A DNA stretch of 33,131 bases from NCBI RefSeq assembly GCF_024437745.1, contig NZ_JANFNY010000059.1, positions 1-33,131 of the forward strand, given 5' to 3'. A program made the translations under genes and the position numbers. Source of the DNA: Roseomonas sp. GC11. GTDB taxonomy: Bacteria > Pseudomonadota > Alphaproteobacteria > Acetobacterales > Acetobacteraceae. Below the pieces are notes generated by a model, which had not been told where the DNA came from, ran no database searches, and saw only the letters and a program-made list of their open reading frames with translations. Below are positions 17,158 through 25,673 of the stretch, piece after piece. Within the stretch, counting starts at the first letter, position 1. Every line of letters starts with the position of its first letter.

Positions 17158-18723
17158 ATGTATGATGTGATCGTCGTAGGGGCCGGCTCCGCCGGCGCCC
17201 CACTCGCCGCCCGGCTGTCCGAGGATGCCTCCCGCCACGTGCTGCTGCTGGAGGCCGGCCGCGACTGGCGCTCCGCCGAGGCGCCGCATGCGCTGCGGAG
17301 CGCCAACATCATCCCCTTCATGCGTGACCCCGCGCATCAGGCCGCGTGGCAATGGCCGGGGCTGGAGACCCGCCGCACCCGCGCCCAGGCGCCACGCTTC
17401 TACTGGCGCGGCAAGACCATGGGCGGGTCCTCGACGGTCAATGCCCAGATCGCCATTCGCGGCGTGCCGGCCGCCTTTGATCATTGGGAATCCCTCGGCT
17501 GCACCGGCTGGGGTGCTGCCGACGTCCTGCCGCTGTTCGACCGCATCGAGGATGATAGCGAGACCGGGGCGGGCCCCGGCATCCGCCAGGGTGGGCCGCT
17601 GCCGGTCTGGCGCGCGCCGCAACAGGCCTGGGGCGCGGTGGACCGGGCGCTGCGCGATGCCGCGCTCGGCCTCGGCTATCCCTGGAAGGCCGACCTGAAC
17701 GCGCCGCAGGGGGAAGGCGTCTCCTGCTACCCGATCAACAGCCGCAACGGGCTGCGGGTCACCACCAATGACGGCTACCTGGAGCCAGCCCGTGGCCGGC
17801 CCAATCTGGAGATCCGCGGCGGCGCCCTGGTCGACCGGATTCTCTTCACGGGCAGGCGCGCCCGGGGCCTCGTCGTGCGGTTCGAGGGCGAAGCCGCCCC
17901 GGTCGAGATCGCCGCGCGGGAGATCGTGCTTTGCGCCGGCGCCATCCACAGCCCGATGATCCTGATGCGCTCCGGCCTTGGCCCGGCGGACCACCTGGCC
18001 GAGCATGGCATCCCTGTGCTGCGGGATATGCCCGGCATCGGCCAGGGGCTGATGGACCACCCGATCCTGCGCGCCAGCCTGCAACTGGCGCCGGGCCATG
18101 CCGCGACCGACCCCGACAGCCGCCACACCAATTGCTGCCTGACCTACAGTTCCGGCCTCGGCGAAGGCGGCGAGCGCGACATGATCATGATCGCCTTCAA
18201 CCACACCGGTTTCGCCCCGGGTGGGCCGGCGCCGGTGGGCTCGATCGGCGTCTCGCTCTACGATGCCTTCTCGCGTGGCGAGGTCCGCCTGACCTCGGCC
18301 GACCCGGCCGCTAACCCGGTGGTCGAGGAGAACATGCTGGATGATCCGCGTGACCGCCTGCGCCTGCGCGACGGGCTGCGCCGCCTGGCGAGGATCGTCG
18401 CGCAGGATGCCGTGACATCGATCGCGACCGAGATCCGCTTCGGCGAGACCGCGCTGCCCTTCGCCGAGGCCGTGGCGCTGCCCGATGACCAGCTCGACGC
18501 CCTGATGCTGGCCGAGTGCAGTGACATCCAGCATGCTGCCGGCACCTGCCGCATGGCGCCGGCCTCCGACCCGATGGCGGTGGTCGATCCTGCGCTGCGC
18601 GTCCACGGGATCGAAGGACTGCGCGTCGCTGACGCCGCCATCATGCCCACCGACTGCCGCGCCAACCTGCATTTCACCTGTGTGATGATCGGGGAAATGG
18701 CGGCGCGGCGCATGCGCGGCTGA
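17158..18723 (+). CDS. GMC-family FAD-dependent alcohol oxidoreductase
   Basis: A 521-residue glucose-methanol-choline oxidoreductase. GAGSAG at residues 8-13 with E32 (LLLEAG) binds FAD. KTMGGSSTVNAQIAIRG is the GMC signature 1 region, and the GAIHSPMILMRSG stretch matches signature 2. The catalytic histidine is H459 in DIQHAAGTCRM. The second active-site residue is N503 in RANLHF, 44 residues later as in choline oxidase; the flanking ANLHFT is less usual. Such enzymes oxidise primary or secondary alcohols, passing electrons to oxygen, quinone or a cytochrome. No signal peptide is seen, so it is cytoplasmic. It is alone on its strand, divergent from the LysR, and ends at a strong hairpin. 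The substrate is unknown; it could be an alcohol precursor handled by the neighbouring catabolic genes. Confidence 0.92.
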   Translation: MYDVIVVGAGSAGAPLAARLSEDASRHVLLLEAGRDWRSAEAPHALRSANIIPFMRDPAHQAAWQWPGLETRRTRAQAPRFYWRGKTMGGSSTVNAQIAIRGVPAAFDHWESLGCTGWGAADVLPLFDRIEDDSETGAGPGIRQGGPLPVWRAPQQAWGAVDRALRDAALGLGYPWKADLNAPQGEGVSCYPINSRNGLRVTTNDGYLEPARGRPNLEIRGGALVDRILFTGRRARGLVVRFEGEAAPVEIAAREIVLCAGAIHSPMILMRSGLGPADHLAEHGIPVLRDMPGIGQGLMDHPILRASLQLAPGHAATDPDSRHTNCCLTYSSGLGEGGERDMIMIAFNHTGFAPGGPAPVGSIGVSLYDAFSRGEVRLTSADPAANPVVEENMLDDPRDRLRLRDGLRRLARIVAQDAVTSIATEIRFGETALPFAEAVALPDDQLDALMLAECSDIQHAAGTCRMAPASDPMAVVDPALRVHGIEGLRVADAAIMPTDCRANLHFTCVMIGEMAARRMRG

Positions 18724-18727
18724 ACCT

Positions 18728-18755
18728 GGGCCAGGGGAGGGGCTTCCCCTGGCCC
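18728..18755 (+). terminator. Hairpin terminator after the GMC gene
   Basis: GGGCCAGGGGA and TCCCCTGGCCC form an 11-bp stem with loop GGGGCT, four bases after the GMC stop. GC-rich stems of this kind are common gene ends in this type of genome. The remaining gap up to 18864 shows nothing else. Confidence 0.7.
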
Positions 18756-18864
18756 GCCCTCCCGTCCCACCGGCGTGCCTGGAGTCGGCGCGGCCGAGGC
18801 TGGCGCCTTGATTCGCTCCCGCTCCCGCGGGGTGTTGCCAGCGGAGCGCGGGCTGTCCGGCTGC

Positions 18865-19851
18865 TCAACCCGTGCTGACCGCGTGGCGCGCACCGCTGGC
18901 GTAGCGGGAGATCCGCACCGGCGCGTCGGGGGCCATCGACCAGAGGTCCCGTGCCGAGAGATCGCGGGTGATGACCACCAGGGCTTCCGGCGTGCGTACG
19001 GTGCGCGGCATGCGGGAGAGCGGGCTGAACAGCGTGCCCACCACCTGCACCAGCAATGCCGCGCTGTCATCTTCCACCGGGTGGAGGAAGCCCTTCATCC
19101 GCAACAGGCGCTCGCCGGCAAAGGCCGCGAGATTTTCCATCCAGTCGAGGCGGTCCTCCCAGCTGGCGGCTTCGTTGAACTGCACCAGATGGACGCCGAT
19201 GCGGGGATGCGGCGCCGTGGTTCCGGGCGCTGCCATGGCGGCGCCGGGCGGCGTGGTGAAGGCGGCGAGCGTGCGGGCGGCCGGGTCAGGCTCGCTCACC
19301 AGTGCCGCCAGGGGGTTGATGGCCGCGGCCAGTTCGGCCGCGGCGCCGCCTTCCGCCTGATCGAGCTTGGTCACGACGACGACATCGGCGGCGGCGATCT
19401 GCGCGGCGAATTCATCGAAATGCGCGGCGCGCGCCTCGGCCTGGAGGGCGTCGCAGGTGGCGATGGCGCGCACCCGCAGGCCGAGTGGCGCCAGCGGGCC
19501 GAGGCTGCGCAGGATCGGACCCGGCCGCGACAGGCCGCTGCATTCCAGGATGATGCGGCGATAGGGCGGCAGGCCAGCCTTCTCACGGCTCTCCAGCAGG
19601 GATTGCACGGTGAAGACCAGATCATTGGTCAGCGAGCAGCAGACGCAGCCATTGCTCAGCATCGCCAGCGGCAGCGGGCCGCTCTCGGCGATGATGGCGC
19701 CGTCGATGTCGATCTGGCCGGCCTCGTTGACGATGACCGCGGTATCCGCGGCCTCCGGCAGGGCCAGCCAGTCGCGCAGCAGCGTGGTCTTGCCGCTGCC
19801 CAGGAAGCCGGCGAGCAGGATGAACTCGGCCGGCGCCGCCGCCCGCGTCAT
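18865..19851 (-). CDS. CobW/COG0523-family GTPase, putative metallochaperone
   Basis: A 328-residue G3E-family GTPase. Walker A is GFLGSGKTT (residues 15-23), the metal-binding CxCC is GCVCC (68-72), the ECSG switch lies near 103 and the guanine-specificity motif is TKLD (161-164). A C-terminal CobW domain begins near residue 225, with ERLLRMKGFL and VEDDS. Such proteins use GTP to deliver a metal, often zinc, to a client enzyme. Its ATG overlaps the stop of the amidohydrolase gene by four bases (ATGA), so the two are translated together. The obvious inference is that the amidohydrolase is its client. It is the last gene of the ABC importer set. Internal metal-rich histidine stretches seen in some relatives are absent. 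Confidence 0.92.
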   Translation of the reverse strand: MTRAAAPAEFILLAGFLGSGKTTLLRDWLALPEAADTAVIVNEAGQIDIDGAIIAESGPLPLAMLSNGCVCCSLTNDLVFTVQSLLESREKAGLPPYRRIILECSGLSRPGPILRSLGPLAPLGLRVRAIATCDALQAEARAAHFDEFAAQIAAADVVVVTKLDQAEGGAAAELAAAINPLAALVSEPDPAARTLAAFTTPPGAAMAAPGTTAPHPRIGVHLVQFNEAASWEDRLDWMENLAAFAGERLLRMKGFLHPVEDDSAALLVQVVGTLFSPLSRMPRTVRTPEALVVITRDLSARDLWSMAPDAPVRISRYASGARHAVSTG

Positions 19852-21461
19852 GCCGGCGCGGTTTCCGGGATCTTCGTGGCGGCCTCGGCCTCGATCGCCT
19901 TCTGGGCGGCGACCATGGTCCGGATGTCGGCCAGCATGGCGGGGATGTCGAAGACCAGCCCGGCGCGGATGGTGTGGCGCAGCGCCTGGCGCCATTCGAC
20001 CTGGCCGCTCGTGTCGTTCAGCCGCAGCGCGCCGGTGGCGTAGAGCAGCTTGAAATCCTCCAGCGGGTTCTCGTCCAGCACGAGAAGATCGGCGCGCTTG
20101 CCGACCTCGATGCTGCCGGTCTCCGCATCGATGCCCAGCAGCTCGGCGCCCTGGATGGTGGCGCTGCGCAGCACCTCCAGCGGGTTGAAGCCGGCCTCCT
20201 GCAGCAGCTCCAGCTCGCGCACATAGCCGAAGCCATAGGTCTGGAAGATGAAGCCGCTGTCGCTGCCGGTGCAGACCCGGCCGCCGCGATTCTTGTACTC
20301 GTTGATGAAGGCCATCCACAGCCGGTAGTGCTGCTTCCAGTCGATCTCGTTGCCGGTTGACCATTTGAACCAGTAGGAGCCGTGGCCGCCACGGGCAGGC
20401 TGGAAGAAGCGCCACATGCTGGGCCAGGTGTAGTCGTCATGCCAGTCGGCGCGGCGGGTGCGCATCACGTCGCGGTTGGCGTCGTAGATCGAGAAGGTGG
20501 GGACGAAGGTGAAATCGAGCGCCAGGAAGCGCTCCATCACCTCGTTCCATTTCGTGCTGCCCGGCTCGGCGGCCTGCTGGAAGGTCTGGCCGGCGGAGGA
20601 GAAGCGAAAATACTCATCATTGTAGTTGTATCCAGCCGGGTAACTCTGCACGACGCGGTTGTCGTAGAGCGCCTCGGGCAGGCCATAATAATGCTCGGCG
20701 CTGGTCAGGCCCCATTCGGCGGTGGTCAGCGCGTTCATCCGCGTCACCGCCTGCTGGGCGTGGTGGCAGCCGGTGCGCAGGCCGAGTTCGCGGCATTCGG
20801 CCAGCGCCGCCTTCATGATGGCCGGCGGCGCGCCGAAGAACTTCACGCCATCGGCGCCGCGGGACTTCAGATCGCGCAGCCATGCGCGCGCCTCGTCCGG
20901 CGTGTGGATGGTCTTCAGCATGTCGTTGACGGCGGGGAAGTAGGAATGCACCACCAGATTCGGCGCGGCGATGCGGTTTTCCCGCGAGGCCTGCCGCTGC
21001 TCCACCATCCAGCCCAGGCCGCTGAAGCCGCCCATCTCGCGCACCGTGGTGACGCCATGGGCGAGCCAGAGCTTATAGACATAATCAGCCGGGGCGGGGG
21101 TGCCGTGCAGGGCGTGATAGGGGACGCCGGCATGGGCGTGGCAGTCGATCAGGCCGGGGGTGACGAACTTGCCGTGGCAGTCGATTTCCTCGTCCCCGGC
21201 GGGCGGGCGGCGGGCCGGGTTGATCGGCTTGCCCGGGGTGCCGACGGCGACGATGGCGGCGATGCGGTCGTTCTCGATGACGATATCGGCCGGGCCCCAG
21301 GGCGGCGCGCCGGTGCCGTCGATGATGGTCGCGCCGCGCAGCACAAGCCGCCTGAACGGTCCACTGCCGCAGTCGCGCCCGGTCGAGGCCGGCACCGGTG
21401 GCATGCCGTTCTTCAGGTTGCGGCCGGTGATTTCCTCACCCGTCTGCGGCTTGGCGTCCAT
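19848..21461 (-). CDS. Metal-dependent amidohydrolase
   Basis: A 537-residue amidohydrolase-superfamily protein. The small beta-sandwich domain carries LRGATIIDGTGAPPW. The TIM barrel opens with TPGLIDCHAHAG, placing metal ligands H108 and H110. Further ligands are likely in GCHHAQQ and SAEHYYG, and the conserved barrel aspartate in TGSDSGF. KRADLLVLDENPLED near the end is the usual C-terminal motif. Family members hydrolyse C-N bonds in cyclic amides, imides or peptides with one or two divalent metals. The protein is longer than the usual 400-450 residues owing to about 35 extra N-terminal residues and an aromatic-rich insert near 300-360. The start at 21461 follows AAGGGA. It is coupled to the CobW gene and lies 80 bp below an importer permease, so its substrate is probably imported. 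Confidence 0.9.
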   Translation of the reverse strand: MDAKPQTGEEITGRNLKNGMPPVPASTGRDCGSGPFRRLVLRGATIIDGTGAPPWGPADIVIENDRIAAIVAVGTPGKPINPARRPPAGDEEIDCHGKFVTPGLIDCHAHAGVPYHALHGTPAPADYVYKLWLAHGVTTVREMGGFSGLGWMVEQRQASRENRIAAPNLVVHSYFPAVNDMLKTIHTPDEARAWLRDLKSRGADGVKFFGAPPAIMKAALAECRELGLRTGCHHAQQAVTRMNALTTAEWGLTSAEHYYGLPEALYDNRVVQSYPAGYNYNDEYFRFSSAGQTFQQAAEPGSTKWNEVMERFLALDFTFVPTFSIYDANRDVMRTRRADWHDDYTWPSMWRFFQPARGGHGSYWFKWSTGNEIDWKQHYRLWMAFINEYKNRGGRVCTGSDSGFIFQTYGFGYVRELELLQEAGFNPLEVLRSATIQGAELLGIDAETGSIEVGKRADLLVLDENPLEDFKLLYATGALRLNDTSGQVEWRQALRHTIRAGLVFDIPAMLADIRTMVAAQKAIEAEAATKIPETAPA

Positions 21462-21489
21462 CCTGGCATTTCCCTTTTGGGTGGGAGGT

Positions 21490-21545
21490 CCAGGAACCTC
21501 AGGTTCCTGGCGGGGAGAGTTTGAGAGGGGCGGCGCCCCTCTCAA
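21490..21545 (-). terminator. Double hairpin between permease and amidohydrolase genes
   Basis: Two perfect foldbacks stand in tandem. TTGAGAGGGGC with GCCCCTCTCAA (21521-21545) overlaps the permease stop. CCAGGAACC with GGTTCCTGG (21490-21510) lies 10 bp further. Neither has a T-run. They may weaken transcription into the amidohydrolase-CobW pair or protect the upstream mRNA. Confidence 0.6.
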
Positions 21546-22372
21546 GCCGTCTTGTATCTGCGCCCCAGCAGTGTGCTGCCGATGATGGTCAGCAGCAAGG
21601 TGACGCCCAGCAGAATGAAGGCGAGGGCCGCGCCGAAGGGCCAGTTGTTGCCGCGGACGAACTGGTCGTAGACGGCGGGCGCCATCATCTTGAACTGCGG
21701 CCCGCCGAGCAGGACGGCGGAGGCGTAGGTATTCATGCAGAGGATGAAGACCAGCACTGACCCGGCGGCCACGCCGGGCAGCGCCAGCGGCAGCACGACG
21801 CGGCGGAACACGGTGAAGGGTTTCGCCCCGAGATTGGCGGCGGCTTCCTCCGCCTGACGCGGGATGCTCTCGATCACCGAGGCCAGCGTCAGAATCATGT
21901 AGGGCAGCACGACGGCGACGATACCGGTGACCACGGATCCGGTGTTGTAGAGCAGCGGCAGCGAGGTGGTGATCAGCCCGAGCCCCTTGAGCGCCGCGTT
22001 GATCGCGCCCTCATTGCCGAGCAGCGCCATCCAGCCGGCGGCGCGCACGACATTGCCGACCAGCAGCGGGAAAAGCACGGTGATGGTGGCCAGGCTCTTC
22101 CAGCGGCTCTGCATCCGCGCCAGCCAGTAGGCGGCGGGGAAGCCGAGCGCCAGGGTCAGCAGGGTGCAGCCGAGGGCGACGCCCAGCGTCGTCGCCATGA
22201 CCTGCCGGTAGTAGGGATCCGCCAGCGCCCGCAGGTAATTGGCCGCGGTCGTCGCTTCCACCATCATCTCGGTGGGGCTGAACTGGTTCAGGGAGATGCG
22301 CGCCAGCAGCAGCATGGGCGCGACCAGCAGCAGCAGAACCAGCAATCCGGCGGGAAGGACGAGCGCGGCCAT
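21542..22372 (-). CDS. ABC transporter permease (PotB-type)
   Basis: A 276-residue inner-membrane permease with about six membrane segments. The cytoplasmic EAA loop, EEAAANLGAKPFTVFRRVVL, lies near residues 175-195 and docks to the ATPase. It belongs to the polyamine/opine/2-aminoethylphosphonate class of importers. Its ATG is four bases after the stop of the binding-protein gene. Together with the permease at 24556 it would form the heterodimeric channel. Cargo cannot be read from the permease. Confidence 0.9.
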   Translation of the reverse strand: MAALVLPAGLLVLLLLVAPMLLLARISLNQFSPTEMMVEATTAANYLRALADPYYRQVMATTLGVALGCTLLTLALGFPAAYWLARMQSRWKSLATITVLFPLLVGNVVRAAGWMALLGNEGAINAALKGLGLITTSLPLLYNTGSVVTGIVAVVLPYMILTLASVIESIPRQAEEAAANLGAKPFTVFRRVVLPLALPGVAAGSVLVFILCMNTYASAVLLGGPQFKMMAPAVYDQFVRGNNWPFGAALAFILLGVTLLLTIIGSTLLGRRYKTA

Positions 22373-22376
22373 CGGG

Positions 22377-23417
22377 TTACGCCTTGAACTGCTTGTTCCA
22401 GAAGTCGAGGATCTCGCCGTGCATCTTCAGCAGATAGTCGTAGTCGGGCGCGCGCAGGCGGGCCTGCTCGGTCTCGGTCAGGCTGATCTGGCTGGCGATC
22501 TCGGCCGGCAGCGGCGCGTCCTTGACGGTCGGCAGGTAGCCCATGCGGTCAGCGAAGGCGGCCTGGGCGGAGGGCTGCAGCGAGGCATCGATATAGCTAT
22601 AGGCGGCGTCCTTGTTGCGGCTGTTCTTCGGCACCGCCATCTCGAAGACGATGGCATAGGCGCCCTCGGCCGGGACAACATGCTTCACCGGGATACCGGC
22701 CTTCTGCCACATGAAGCCGCGGGCGAGCCACATCGGCGTCATCCACACTTCCTCCGACTTCAGCGCGCCGGCCAGCGCCTCGTTGGAGGGGTAGATCTTG
22801 GCGTCGAGCGAACGCAGTTCCATCAGCTTCTGCTGCGCCGGCGCATAGTTGTCGTAGCTGCCGCCGCCCGCCATGGCGGCCGCGAAGGTGTTGGTGCTGT
22901 AGAGAATGTCGGAGAAGCCGACGCGGCCGCGATATTTCGGGTCGAACATGTCGGCGAAGCCCTTGGGCGGCGTCGTGACCTTGTTCGGGTTGTAGAGCAG
23001 GACGAGGGCCGAATAGATGTGCGGCACGGCGTAGGGCTTGGCCAGCGCCGGCAGGATGGCGGCGCCGCGCTTGAGCTTACCCATGTCGAGGGTGTCGAAG
23101 GCGCCCTGGGCCGCGATCATGTGCATGTCGGTGTCCGACAGGCAGGCGATGTCGAAGGTGCCGCGGCGGGCCTGGCGCTCGGCGATCAGCTTGGTCTTGC
23201 GCGGATCGGCATTGGCGATGTCCTGCAGGACCTCGATGCCCTGCGGCCCCATCAGCGGCTGGTCGATATGGGCGCGCAGCAGCTCGCCGTAATCGCCGCC
23301 CCAGGTACCGACCACCACCTGCCGGCCCTGGGCTCGGGCCAGGCCGGGCAGGCCGGCGGTGATGGATGCGAAGGCGGCGCCAGCGCCGGCCAGGGTCGCG
23401 CGACGGGTGATGTTCAT
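22377..23417 (-). CDS. ABC transporter substrate-binding protein (PotD-type)
   Basis: A 346-residue periplasmic protein. The N-terminus, MNITRRATLAGAGAAFAS, has a twin-arginine pair and a hydrophobic core, with likely cleavage after ARA near residue 29. The mature part starts VVVGTWGGDYGELL, the opening typical of spermidine/putrescine-like binding proteins. FDIACLSDTDMHMIAAQG and an aromatic-rich C-terminal lobe follow. Related proteins bind polyamines, opines, amino acids or 2-aminoethylphosphonate. The nearby FAD oxidase-phnX operon makes an aminophosphonate one option and the downstream amidohydrolase suggests an amide as another; neither is shown. Confidence 0.9.
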   Translation of the reverse strand: MNITRRATLAGAGAAFASITAGLPGLARAQGRQVVVGTWGGDYGELLRAHIDQPLMGPQGIEVLQDIANADPRKTKLIAERQARRGTFDIACLSDTDMHMIAAQGAFDTLDMGKLKRGAAILPALAKPYAVPHIYSALVLLYNPNKVTTPPKGFADMFDPKYRGRVGFSDILYSTNTFAAAMAGGGSYDNYAPAQQKLMELRSLDAKIYPSNEALAGALKSEEVWMTPMWLARGFMWQKAGIPVKHVVPAEGAYAIVFEMAVPKNSRNKDAAYSYIDASLQPSAQAAFADRMGYLPTVKDAPLPAEIASQISLTETEQARLRAPDYDYLLKMHGEILDFWNKQFKA

Positions 23418-23432
23418 GCCAGCTCTCCCAAG

Positions 23433-23472
23433 GTCACGTCAGATTGTCACGTCAGGGTTGAGGTCAGGTCAG
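23433..23472. repeat. Short tandem-like repeats between ATPase and binding-protein genes
   Basis: GTCACGTCAG occurs at 23433-23442 and 23446-23455, and the related GTCAGGTCAG at 23463-23472, overlapping the ATPase stop. The 13-17 bp spacing does not match a helical turn. It could be slippage debris or a leader element. Confidence 0.35.
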
Positions 23473-24524
23473 GCGGCAGGCAGCAGGCGGGCGGCCGTGG
23501 CCTCCCAGCTCAGCGTCACGGTATCGCCGACGGCCAGCCGCCGCAGCGGATCGGTTGGCGTCGGTGTCGGGCGGATGATCAGCAGGGATGTGCCGTCCTG
23601 CTCCACCAGATATTCGGTCAGGGCGCCGAGATAGGTGAGCGCGGTGACCCGGCCGCCACCCTGCGGGTCCGGCTGCAGTGCGATACGCTCGGGGCGCAGC
23701 GCCAGCAGGGCGGCGTCCGGCCGCGCCCCGGCGGCGGTGGCATCGCAATGCAACAGGGCGCCGCTCGCCGCGCGAAAGCCGCCCGGTGCCTCGATGCGGC
23801 CCTCGATCAGGTTGCAGCGGCCGACGAAGCCGGCGACGAAAGGATCGGCCGGGTTCTCATAGAGTTCCTCCGCCGTGCCGACCTGCCGCACCCGGCCGCG
23901 CTCCATGACAACGAGGCGATCCGCCATGGTCAGGGCCTCCTCCTGATCATGGGTGACGATCAGGGTGGTCAGGCCGAGGCGCTGCTGCAGCGCGCGGATT
24001 TCCATCCGCACCTCGCCGCGCAGCTTGGCGTCGAGATTGGACAGGGGTTCGTCCAGCAGGAAGACGGCCGGGTTGACCACCAGCGCGCGGGCCAGGGCCA
24101 CGCGCTGCTGCTGGCCACCCGAGAGCTGACGCGGCAGCCTGTCGGCCAGGTGGTCGAGCCGCACCAGGCGCAGCGCCTCCATCACCCGGGCATCGCGCTC
24201 GGCACGGCCGACTTTCCGCATCTCCAGCCCGAAGGCGACGTTCTGCCCGACCGTCATGTGCGGGAACAGCGCATAGGCCTGGAACACCATGCCCGTGTCG
24301 CGGGCATAGGGCGGGCGGCGCGTCACATCCTGGCCGCCGATCAGGATGCGGCCCTCGCTCGGCGGGATGAAGCCGGCGACCATGCGCAGCGTCGTGGTCT
24401 TGCCGCAGCCGGAGGGGCCGAGAAGAGCCACCATCTCGCCCTGCCTCACCTCCAGATCGACCCGCTCCACCGCGGTGGAGGAACCGTAGCGCTTGCACAG
24501 CGCCTCCAGCACCAGATTGCCCAT
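23469..24524 (-). CDS. ABC transporter ATP-binding protein (PotA-type)
   Basis: A 351-residue ATPase. It has Walker A GPSGCGKTT (36-44), a Q-loop in MVFQAYALFPHMTVGQN, signature LSGGQQQR near 138, Walker B VFLLDEP, and the H-loop in IVTHDQEEAL. A C-terminal TOBE regulatory domain of about 110 residues follows. It powers import from the inner membrane's cytoplasmic face and is shared by the two permeases. It lies 31 bp downstream of the first permease, and 51 bp separate it from the binding-protein gene. Confidence 0.93.
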   Translation of the reverse strand: MGNLVLEALCKRYGSSTAVERVDLEVRQGEMVALLGPSGCGKTTTLRMVAGFIPPSEGRILIGGQDVTRRPPYARDTGMVFQAYALFPHMTVGQNVAFGLEMRKVGRAERDARVMEALRLVRLDHLADRLPRQLSGGQQQRVALARALVVNPAVFLLDEPLSNLDAKLRGEVRMEIRALQQRLGLTTLIVTHDQEEALTMADRLVVMERGRVRQVGTAEELYENPADPFVAGFVGRCNLIEGRIEAPGGFRAASGALLHCDATAAGARPDAALLALRPERIALQPDPQGGGRVTALTYLGALTEYLVEQDGTSLLIIRPTPTPTDPLRRLAVGDTVTLSWEATAARLLPAA

Positions 24525-24555
24525 CCATGCTCTCCTTTGGCGTGGAGCCAGCGCG

Positions 24556-25365
24556 TCAGACGACCCGCGACAGTTTCACGAAGCGGTCGGTCAGCAGCAT
24601 CAGCCCCGCGACGAGCAGGATCTGTACCGTGGCCACGGCGGCGAGCGTCGGGTCGATGCGGAATTCGAGGTAGCTCAGCATGGCGACCGGCAGCGTCGTC
24701 CGCCCCGGCCCCACCAGCAGCAGCGAGAGTTCGAGATTTTCAAAGCTCTGGATGAAGGAGAACAGGCAGGCGGCGACGATGCCCGGGCGCAGCATCGGCA
24801 GCGTCACCCGGCGGAACACGGTGAAGGGCTTCGCGCCCAGATTGGCCGCCGCCTCTTCGGCCGAGCGGTCGAGATTGGCCAGGCTCGCCGAGACCAGCCG
24901 CACCGTCCAGGGGATGGTCAGCAGCACATGGGCGGCGACCAGCCCCTGCAGGGTCGCGGTGATGTCGGCATCAATCCAGAATTCGGCACGCAGATAGAAC
25001 ATGTAGAGCGCGGTACCCGCCACCACGCCGGGCACAGCAAGGGGGCTGAGCAGCAGGGTGTTCACCGCTCCCTTCCCGGGCAGCCAGCCGCGGGCGATGG
25101 CATAGGCTGCGGAGGTCCCGGCCGGCACGCCGATCAGTGTCGCCAGCAGCGCCACCTGCAGGCTGGAGAAGAAGCCGCGGGCGAATTCCTGCCGGTCCCA
25201 GGCATTGACGTACCAGTCCAGCGTCAGCCCCGGCGGCGGGAAGCTGACGATCTCCTGCCGGAAAACGCTGATCACCATGACCATCACCACCGGCGCCAGG
25301 ATCAGCGCGAAGGCTGCGGCGACGGCGGCATGGAACAACAGACGGCTAGGCGCGGGCATGCTCAT
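24556..25365 (-). CDS. ABC transporter permease (PotC-type)
   Basis: A 269-residue inner-membrane permease with about six helices and the loop EEAAANLGAKPFTVFRRVTL. This loop is nearly identical to that of the partner permease. GGAGG lies seven bases before ATG 25365; an upstream in-frame ATG lacks one. It heads the leftward importer set (permease, ATPase, binding protein, permease, amidohydrolase, CobW). The order of permeases around the ATPase and binding protein is unusual compared with potABCD. Confidence 0.9.
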   Translation of the reverse strand: MSMPAPSRLLFHAAVAAAFALILAPVVMVMVISVFRQEIVSFPPPGLTLDWYVNAWDRQEFARGFFSSLQVALLATLIGVPAGTSAAYAIARGWLPGKGAVNTLLLSPLAVPGVVAGTALYMFYLRAEFWIDADITATLQGLVAAHVLLTIPWTVRLVSASLANLDRSAEEAAANLGAKPFTVFRRVTLPMLRPGIVAACLFSFIQSFENLELSLLLVGPGRTTLPVAMLSYLEFRIDPTLAAVATVQILLVAGLMLLTDRFVKLSRVV

Positions 25366-25435
25366 CAGTCGACCTCCAGGGCACAAGCTGCCACAGACGG
25401 CCGCCACGTCAAAATTCCTTAACCGATGCGGACCT

Positions 25436-25656
25436 CCTCCTGCTTCGCCACCCTCGAGTGCGCATTGCTGGACCGGCGCGCTTCCACTCCCAGGCAGAGG
25501 CGTGGATGGCGGTGTTCGCCTTCATCGAGGGTTTCTGCAATCCGACCCGGCGTCACTCCGCCCTGCGCTACCTCTCGCCCATCGCATGCGAAGCCAGGGC
25601 CATGGCCGAAAAATGATCCCTACCCACGAACTGTCCACGGAAGCGGGGCAACTTCA
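25436..25656 (+). mobile_element. IS3-family transposase 3' end and terminal repeat, frameshifted remnant
   Basis: The plus strand encodes SCFATLECALLDRR and then, after a one-base frame change near 25478, RFHSQAEAWMAVFAFIEGFC, followed by NPTRRHSALRYLSPIACEA before TGA at 25614-25616. This is the OrfB C-terminus of the IS3 family. Past the stop, ACTGTCCACGGAAGCGGGGC leads to CAACTTCA, like an IS3 right end, finishing near 25656. The rest of the element is gone. It sits between the importer operon promoter and the fhuB stop, eighteen bases from the latter, and points towards the iron locus. Confidence 0.82.
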
Positions 25657-25673
25657 TGGCCGCGTCGACAGCA

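Noticed and set aside
22239-24755. 838-codon open frame opposite the ABC transporter genes
   Set aside because: It spans several well-defined genes on the other strand and has no protein-family likeness.
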